This document shows positions 13,106 through 17,474 of a stretch of DNA of 17,474 nt, piece after piece; the first letter of the stretch is position 1; every line of letters starts with the position of its first letter. The position numbers and the translations under genes are program-made. The notes under the pieces were generated by a model that had not been told where the DNA came from, did no database searches, and saw only the letters and a list, made by a program, of their open reading frames with translations. This DNA comes from Anaerolineae bacterium (lineage in GTDB: Bacteria > Chloroflexota > Anaerolineae > UBA4142). The stretch lies in assembly GCA_026417715.1 (NCBI GenBank), contig JAOACU010000020.1, positions 1-17,474 on the forward strand, read 5' to 3'.

Positions 13106-14674
13106 TCACTCCCACTCGATCGTCCCCGGCGGCTTGCTCGTGATGTCGTACACCACGCGATTGACGCCGCGCACTTCGTTGATGATGCGATTGCTGATGC
13201 GCGCGAGCAAGTCGCTGGGCAGACGTGCCCAATCCGCTGTCATTCCGTCGGTGCTGGTCACCGCGCGCACCGCCACGACGTTTTCGTATGTGCGTGCGTC
13301 GCCCATCACGCCGACCGTTTTGAGCGGCGTCAGCACCGCAAAGTACTGCCACACCTCGCGCGCTACTCCCGCGCGTTCGATTTCCTCGCGCACAATCGCA
13401 TCCGCCGCGCGCAAGGTCTCCAATCTGTCTTGTGTAACCTCGCCCAAGACGCGCACCGCCAGCCCCGGACCCGGAAACGGCTGCCGATACACGACGGCTT
13501 CGGGCAAGCCCAATTCCAGACCGACCGCGCGCACTTCGTCTTTGAACAAGTAACGCAACGGCTCCACAAGTTCAAATTGCAAATCGTCGGGCAAGCCGCC
13601 AACGTTGTGATGCGTCTTGATGCGCGCGGCAGCGCGTCGTTCGGGCGCGCGCGATTCGATTACATCGGGATACAATGTGCCTTGCACCAGAAAGCGAATC
13701 GGTTGATCGCGCGAAATGTTGCGCGCGGTCTCTTCAAAAACGCGGATGAATTCCGCGCCGATGATTTTGCGCTTGTCTTCGGGATCGGTGATACCGCGCA
13801 GTTTGTCGAGAAAACGCGCGCGCGCGTCCACCGTGACGATTTCCAAATTCTGCTTCTCGAACAACTCGACGACCGCGTGCGCTTCACCTGCGCGCAACAA
13901 ACCGTGATCCACGAACACGCACACCAATTGCTCACCAATGGCTTTGCCGACGAGCGTCGCGGCGACACTCGAATCCACGCCGCCACTCAACGCGCACAAC
14001 GCGCGCGCGTCGCCGATGCGCGCGCGAATCTGTTCGATACTCGACTCGATGAACGCGCGCGGCGTCCAATCGCCAGTGCAACCGCAAATGTCGTACAAAA
14101 AGTTGCGCAGAATGTCGCGGCCTTGCGGCGTATGCGCGACTTCGGGATGAAATTGCAACGCGTAGATTTTGCGCGCGGGAGGTGCAATCGCCGCGTAGGG
14201 ACACGGGTCACTGTGCGCGAGCGTCACAAAATCGGGTGGGAGTACGGTGACTTGATCGCCGTGACTCATCCACACAGAGATAGGAGACTCGCCCTGAGCG
14301 GAGTCGAAGGGTTGGAGATTGGAGAGTAGAGATTGGGGGTGGTCAATGTGAATCGTCGCGTGACCGTATTCGCGTTTGGGTGAACGTTCCACGCGTCCGC
14401 CGAGTTTTTGCGCGAGGAGTTGCATTCCGTAGCAGATGCCGAGAATCGGCACATCGAGGTCGAGAAGAAAATCGGAGAGGGTAGGCGCATCGGGGTCGTA
14501 CACGCTGTTGGGTCCGCCAGAAAGGATGATGCCGCGCGGGGCAAGTCGGACGATTTCGTCGCGCGAGGCATCGTGGGGAAGGAGTTCGCAATAGACGTGC
14601 AACTCGCGCACGCGCCGCGCAATCAGTTGCGTGTACTGTGAACCATAGTCGAGAATGACAATCGTGTCAGTCAC
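13106..14674 (-). CDS. guaA: GMP synthase (glutamine-hydrolysing)
   Basis: Converts XMP to GMP using glutamine and ATP; last step of guanine nucleotide synthesis. GTG start at 14674, 3 nt after the xpt stop, so the two are translated from one message. 522 residues, close to the usual 510-525. The class I glutamine amidotransferase domain has nucleophile C81 in G-I-C-Y-G-M-Q and H176/E178 in Q-F-H-P-E-V. The ATP-pyrophosphatase loop is L-S-G-G-V-D-S-S (229-236). The C-terminal dimerisation domain ends in the conserved T-S-K-P-P-G-T-I-E-W-E. One oddity: at about 116-131 a short insertion (LSNLQPFDSAQGESP) is encoded by a dispersed repeat rather than by the usual few residues before W-M-S-H-G-D. 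It lies on the amidotransferase surface and the active-site residues are intact. Confidence 0.97.
   Translation of the reverse strand: MTDTIVILDYGSQYTQLIARRVRELHVYCELLPHDASRDEIVRLAPRGIILSGGPNSVYDPDAPTLSDFLLDLDVPILGICYGMQLLAQKLGGRVERSPKREYGHATIHIDHPQSLLSNLQPFDSAQGESPISVWMSHGDQVTVLPPDFVTLAHSDPCPYAAIAPPARKIYALQFHPEVAHTPQGRDILRNFLYDICGCTGDWTPRAFIESSIEQIRARIGDARALCALSGGVDSSVAATLVGKAIGEQLVCVFVDHGLLRAGEAHAVVELFEKQNLEIVTVDARARFLDKLRGITDPEDKRKIIGAEFIRVFEETARNISRDQPIRFLVQGTLYPDVIESRAPERRAAARIKTHHNVGGLPDDLQFELVEPLRYLFKDEVRAVGLELGLPEAVVYRQPFPGPGLAVRVLGEVTQDRLETLRAADAIVREEIERAGVAREVWQYFAVLTPLKTVGVMGDARTYENVVAVRAVTSTDGMTADWARLPSDLLARISNRIINEVRGVNRVVYDITSKPPGTIEWE
14282..14335 (-). repeat. Dispersed repeat inserted in frame in guaA
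   Basis: Contains CCCTGAGCGGAGTCGAAGGG (14292-14311), a hairpin-forming word I recognise as a dispersed repeat in many bacterial genomes, followed by a TTGGAGATTGGAGAGTAGAG low-complexity stretch. It translates on the minus strand as part of the insertion before W-M-S-H-G-D. Confidence 0.7.
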
Positions 14675-14677
14675 GCG

Positions 14678-15250
14678 CTACTCCGCCAGAACGATTTTGC
14701 CGTTTTCCATACTCGTGATAACGGCAAGACTTTCGATGGGAACGTTGAGGTGTTGCGCGTTGGCGCGTCCATTCTCGAAAGTTTTTTCGATGACGGTGCC
14801 CACACCAACGACACGCGCGCCGACTTTTTCGACAAGACGCGCGAGCGCGTTGATCGTTTGCGCGGTCGCCAAAAAGTCGTCAATGATCAACACGCGATCA
14901 CCGGGACGCAGATACTCGGTCGAGACCATCAGTTCGACGAGTTTGCCTTGCGTGCGCGAGCGCGCGGTTTCGCTGACAATCGTGTGATCGAGAGTCAACG
15001 GCGGACGTTTGCGCGCAAAGATGAGTGGAATACCGAGTGCAGCAGCGGCGGCAAGTGCCGGCGCAATGCCACTCGTTTCGGCAGTGAGCACTTTGGTCGG
15101 TTGCGTGTGCGCCAGTCGTCGCGCGAGTTCCTGTCCAAGTCGAATCATCAACTGGGGATCAATTTGATGATTGAGGAATGAATCCACTTTGAGGATGCCC
15201 TTGCCCAAGTTGCGTCCTTCTTTCAAAATGCGTTCCCTGAGTTCTTGCAT
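14678..15250 (-). CDS. xpt: Xanthine phosphoribosyltransferase
   Basis: Salvages xanthine to XMP with PRPP, the substrate of the next gene, guaA. About 190 residues from ATG 15250, matching the family (about 190-194). This start gives M-Q-E-L-R-E-R-I-L-K-E-G, the expected N-terminus; the preceding ATG at 15253 is 3 nt closer to GGAGG and cannot be excluded. Motifs: V-D-S-F-L-N-H-Q-I-D-P near residue 24, and the PRPP loop V-L-I-I-D-D-F-L-A-T-A-Q-T. B. subtilis Xpt has the same order. The stop codon lies 3 nt before the guaA start. Many Xpt genes are under a purine riboswitch, but I could not find that aptamer's conserved core in the leader. Confidence 0.95.
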   Translation of the reverse strand: MQELRERILKEGRNLGKGILKVDSFLNHQIDPQLMIRLGQELARRLAHTQPTKVLTAETSGIAPALAAAAALGIPLIFARKRPPLTLDHTIVSETARSRTQGKLVELMVSTEYLRPGDRVLIIDDFLATAQTINALARLVEKVGARVVGVGTVIEKTFENGRANAQHLNVPIESLAVITSMENGKIVLAE

Positions 15251-15369
15251 CATTTGCCTCCGCATCAAAATTCAGGGCTGACGCCATTGGCAGACCTGGG
15301 GATTGTATGATCGAAGACGGATGACCGTCGTCGAGATTTCTGGGGAAGGGTGAGTGTGGTCGCGTGAAA

Positions 15370-15398
15370 ATTATAGCACAACGCGACGTGCGCGGCAA
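15370..15398 (-). promoter_or_regulatory. Promoter of the xpt-guaA operon
   Basis: On the minus strand, TTGCCG (15398-15393), a 17-nt spacer and TATAAT (15375-15370). Transcription should begin near 15363, leaving a leader of about 110 nt. The leader holds a hairpin near 15316-15339 (TCGACGACGG/CCGTCTTCGA, one mismatch) and the palindrome GCCAATGGC, but no recognised riboswitch. Confidence 0.75.
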
Positions 15399-15410
15399 AT
15401 ATGACAGCAG

Positions 15411-15533
15411 GGCTGGTGCAGAATCGGTTGTTGGCGACTCCAAGTCGCCGCGACGACTACCCGAAGCCGACCGCCGTCGGCTAAACCAGCCCGCGTAGGC
15501 GGGCTTCGAGTTGTTGCTGTGAATTTATTCGCC
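15411..15533 (+). repeat. REP-like palindromic repeat, copy B
   Basis: Second copy of the family at 11526-11675: GGCTGGTGCA, TTGGCGACTCCAAGTCGCC, GGCTAAAC with GCCGACCGCCGTCGGC, AGCCCGCGTAGGCGGGCT, then GTTGTTGCTGTGAATTTATTCGCC. Three clear palindromes are visible. It lies between the divergent promoters of xpt-guaA and the chelatase gene; apart from it and the promoters, this 380-bp gap holds no gene. Confidence 0.78.
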
Positions 15534-15567
15534 TGTCACAATAGACGTTGCGCCAGCCAGCCGCGTT

Positions 15568-15595
15568 TTGCATCGCGCGTCAATTGGCGTATAAT
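15568..15595 (+). promoter_or_regulatory. Promoter of the chelatase gene
   Basis: TTGCAT (15568-15573), a 16-nt spacer and TATAAT (15590-15595). The expected 5'UTR is about 32 nt. There is only a weak Shine-Dalgarno (GATGAGAAAG) before ATG 15634. Confidence 0.7.
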
Positions 15596-15633
15596 GATAT
15601 AGTCGTACAGTCCAATGTGAAGATGAGAAAGCA

Positions 15634-16725
15634 ATGGCAGGACCAATTTTTCCTTTCACCGCAATTGTGAATCAAGATAAGATGAAGCGCGCGCTGGTGC
15701 TGAACGCGATCAACCCGCTCATCGGTGGTGTGTTGATTCGTGGCGAGCGTGGGACCGCCAAGTCAACCGCTGTGCGCGCGCTGGCGGCGTTGCTCCCTGA
15801 AATCAACGTCGTTGCCGATTGCCCGTTCAGTTGCAATCCGTACGAGAAAGATCGCTTGTGCGATTTTTGTCGCGAGCGCGTGGCGCGCGGCGAAGAACTG
15901 CCGATTGCGCGGCGTAAGGTGCGCCTCGTGGATTTGCCTGTGAGCGCGACCGAAGATCGCGTCGTCGGTACGCTGGACATCGAACACGCGATCAAAAAGG
16001 GCGAAAAGAAATTCGAGCCCGGTGTTCTTGCGGCAGCGAATCGTGGCATTTTGTATGTGGACGAAGTGAACTTGCTCGACGATCACGTGGTTGACCTGTT
16101 GCTCGATTCGGCGGCGATGGGAGTGAACGTCGTCGAGCGCGAAGGGATTTCGTTCCAACATCCCGCGCAATTCGTTTTGGTCGGTACGATGAATCCCGAA
16201 GAAGGCGAACTGCGCCCACAGTTGTTGGATCGTTTTGGACTCTCGGTTGAAATCAAGGGCATTCCCGATGCGGATGCACGCGTCGAAATCATCGAGCGCC
16301 GACTCGCCTTTGAAACCGACCCTATCGGTTTTTGCCAAGAGTGGTGCACGGCGGAAGAAAAGTTGTCGAAAGAAATCGAAGCGGCGCGCAAGATGGTACG
16401 CACGGTCACGCACACTCAAGCCGATTTGTATGCGATTGCCGAACTCTCCGCCGGCTTGGAGGTGGACGGACATCGCGCCGATTTGGTGATCCTCAAAGCC
16501 GCGCGTGCACACGCCGCGTGGATGGGACGCACCGCGATCAACGAGGAAGACATTTTGCTCGCGGCAGAACTCGCGTTGCCGCATCGTCTCAAGCGCAAGG
16601 CGATTCACGAAGTTGAACTGCAATTCGAGCATCTGGAAAAACGCCTGGAGGCATCCAAGCAAAGTGCGACCACTCCTGTCCAGCAAAGTGACGCGACGCG
16701 TGAGGTAAAAAAAAAGCCGGCCTAG
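15634..16725 (+). CDS. chlD: AAA+ chelatase subunit (ChlI/BchI-like); zero-frame product of a chlD-type gene
   Basis: ATPase motor of a magnesium- or cobalt-type chelatase that inserts metal into a tetrapyrrole with a large CobN/ChlH subunit. ATG 15634; 363 residues in zero frame. Walker A is G-E-R-G-T-A-K-S-T (about 37-45), Walker B is G-I-L-Y-V-D-E-V-N-L-L (about 137-147), and V-G-T-M-N-P-E-E-G-E-L-R-P-Q-L-L-D-R-F carries sensor-1 and Arg-finger-type residues. A cysteine cluster C-P-F-S-C and C-D-F-C (about 67-89) lies after Walker A. The frame ends E-V-K-K-K-P-A-stop just after the A-run 16707-16715, and the -1 frame continues into a VWA domain. Two products are therefore likely: this short ChlI-like subunit and a long fused form. 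No photosynthesis gene is visible, so cobaltochelatase is the better guess than magnesium chelatase. Confidence 0.92.
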   Translation: MAGPIFPFTAIVNQDKMKRALVLNAINPLIGGVLIRGERGTAKSTAVRALAALLPEINVVADCPFSCNPYEKDRLCDFCRERVARGEELPIARRKVRLVDLPVSATEDRVVGTLDIEHAIKKGEKKFEPGVLAAANRGILYVDEVNLLDDHVVDLLLDSAAMGVNVVEREGISFQHPAQFVLVGTMNPEEGELRPQLLDRFGLSVEIKGIPDADARVEIIERRLAFETDPIGFCQEWCTAEEKLSKEIEAARKMVRTVTHTQADLYAIAELSAGLEVDGHRADLVILKAARAHAAWMGRTAINEEDILLAAELALPHRLKRKAIHEVELQFEHLEKRLEASKQSATTPVQQSDATREVKKKPA

Positions 16726-16742
16726 CGTCTGACCAGACGGCT
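16707..16742 (+). promoter_or_regulatory. Candidate programmed -1 frameshift site: A-run with slippery A_AAA_AAG and 3' hairpin
   Basis: Nine A residues (16707-16715) and G16716. In zero frame the codons are GTA AAA AAA AAG, so 16710-16716 is the canonical slippery heptamer A_AAA_AAG. GAGG (16702-16705) lies directly upstream and could act as an internal Shine-Dalgarno stimulator, although it sits closer than usual. Downstream, CGTCT (16726-16730) pairs with AGACG (16735-16739) around GACC, and AGCCG (16715-16719) can alternatively pair with CGGCT (16738-16742). The zero-frame stop TAG is at 16723-16725. Confidence 0.7.
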
Positions 16743-17474
16743 GAACGCCCTCCCGAACCAACCGAACAAACGCCGCAAGGGACGGGTCACGAGCCGGGCA
16801 AGCCGGCGGCGCGTCCTGCCGATTTCATCGCGAGCGTCGGCAAGACCTTTCGCCCACAGCGTTTGCAAACTCCCCTCGACAAGTTGCCACGCCAGGTGGC
16901 TGGCAAGCGTTCGCGCACGCGCACCGAGCGCAAGCGCGGGCGTTACATCACCGCGCGCATCGCACGCGACAAACCCACCGACATTGCCTTCGATGCCACG
17001 TTGCGCCAAGCCGCGCCGCACCAAATTCATCGTGAACACAATGACGTCGTGCTTGCCATCGAGCCACAGGACTTGCGAGAAAAAGTGCGCGTGCGTCGCG
17101 CGGCGAATTTGATTTTGTTTGTGGTGGATGCCTCGTGGTCAATGGCAGCCGCCGAGCGAATGATCGCGACCAAAGGCGCGATTATGTCGCTGTTGATTGA
17201 CGCGTATCAAAAGCGCGATCGCGTGGGCTTGGTAGTGTTCCAAAAAGAGGAGGCGCGCGTCGTACTCCCACCGACTTCATCGGTGGATTTAGCAGAAGAG
17301 GCACTCAAGGAGTTGCCCGTCGGTGGCAAGACGCCGCTCAGCGCGGGCTTGTTGCTCGCGCACCAAGTCTTGATTCGCGAGCGCATCAAGGATCGCGAGG
17401 TGATGCCGCTGATGATTGTCGTGACCGATGGTGCGGGCAACGTTTCGATGAGTCAGATGCCGCCGCAAGAAGAG
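16716..17474 (+). CDS. chlD: VWA-domain part of the chelatase gene, read in the -1 frame (continues beyond the window)
   Basis: After a -1 shift on the A-run, the frame reads A-G-L-A-S-D-Q-T-A-E-R-P-P-E-P and stays open for 253 codons to the last base. First comes a Pro/Glu/Thr-rich linker of about 30 residues, then a basic segment (GKRSRTRTERKRGRYITARI). The integrin-I/VWA domain follows, with an intact MIDAS site: D-A-S-W-S in L-I-L-F-V-V-D-A-S-W-S-M, the threonine in G-G-K-T-P-L-S-A-G-L, and the aspartate in I-V-V-T-D-G-A-G-N. This order (AAA+, Pro/acid linker, VWA) is that of ChlD/BchD and of fused cobaltochelatase subunits. There is no good start codon with a ribosome-binding site near the beginning of the frame, so it is most simply the C-terminal half of the upstream gene. 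The C-terminus is missing. Confidence 0.9.

Noticed and set aside
13430..14329. A 299-codon open frame opposite guaA
   Set aside because: guaA is certain on the other strand; this frame has atypical composition and no family motif.
15254..15369. Purine (guanine) riboswitch in the xpt leader
   Set aside because: The conserved core of the purine aptamer and its paired loops are not found; only simple hairpins are visible.
16722..17039. Minus-strand open frame over the chelatase region
   Set aside because: The plus-strand -1 frame there encodes a clear VWA domain; the minus-strand frame is an Arg/Ala/Leu-rich shadow.

Overview
The window looks like chromosomal DNA of an uncultured Chloroflexota bacterium, probably Anaerolineae-like. 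This is inferred from moderately GC-rich coding DNA, Thr/Pro-rich extracytoplasmic linkers, a T-box in front of leuS, sigma70-like promoters, and many short hairpin-forming repeat arrays. No rRNA or marker tree is available to prove it, so the taxonomy is tentative.

Layout. Positions 1-1833 hold the end of a Zn/Mn ABC transporter permease and its lipoprotein metal-binding protein. Positions 1849-2556 hold a small Cys-containing membrane protein with its own promoter and terminator, then a Cys-rich protein that looks like a free-standing CZB zinc-binding domain. A MITE-like element ends that gene. Positions 2795-3066 hold a promoter and two tRNA-Ala genes (CGC and GGC anticodons). Positions 3136-6853 hold a leucine T-box leader, leuS and a bidirectional terminator. 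On the minus strand, 6854-11223 holds a four-CNB-domain membrane protein, remnants of toxin genes around an intact small ORF, and a membrane-anchored secreted protein. A tRNA-Leu(CAA) with a clear promoter follows. Then come an M20D amidohydrolase (+), the purine operon xpt-guaA (-), and from 15634 to the window end an AAA+/VWA metal-chelatase gene (+).

The strongest finding is the chelatase gene. The AAA+ (ChlI-like) reading frame stops at 16725, immediately after an A-run that contains the heptamer A_AAA_AAG in frame. The -1 frame then continues open to the end of the window and encodes a VWA domain with an intact MIDAS motif. This is the arrangement expected of a chlD gene that makes a small and a medium chelatase subunit by programmed -1 frameshifting.

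The second theme is repeats. At least six arrays of 7-10 bp words, most with inverted halves, sit around the tRNAs, inside the T-box leader, in the leuS 5'UTR, and in frame inside leuS (twice) and guaA. Two other dispersed families are present. One (45 bp with one mismatch between copies) supplies the last codons and the stop codon of two unrelated genes. The other is a palindromic REP-like element flanked in one copy by 14-bp direct repeats.
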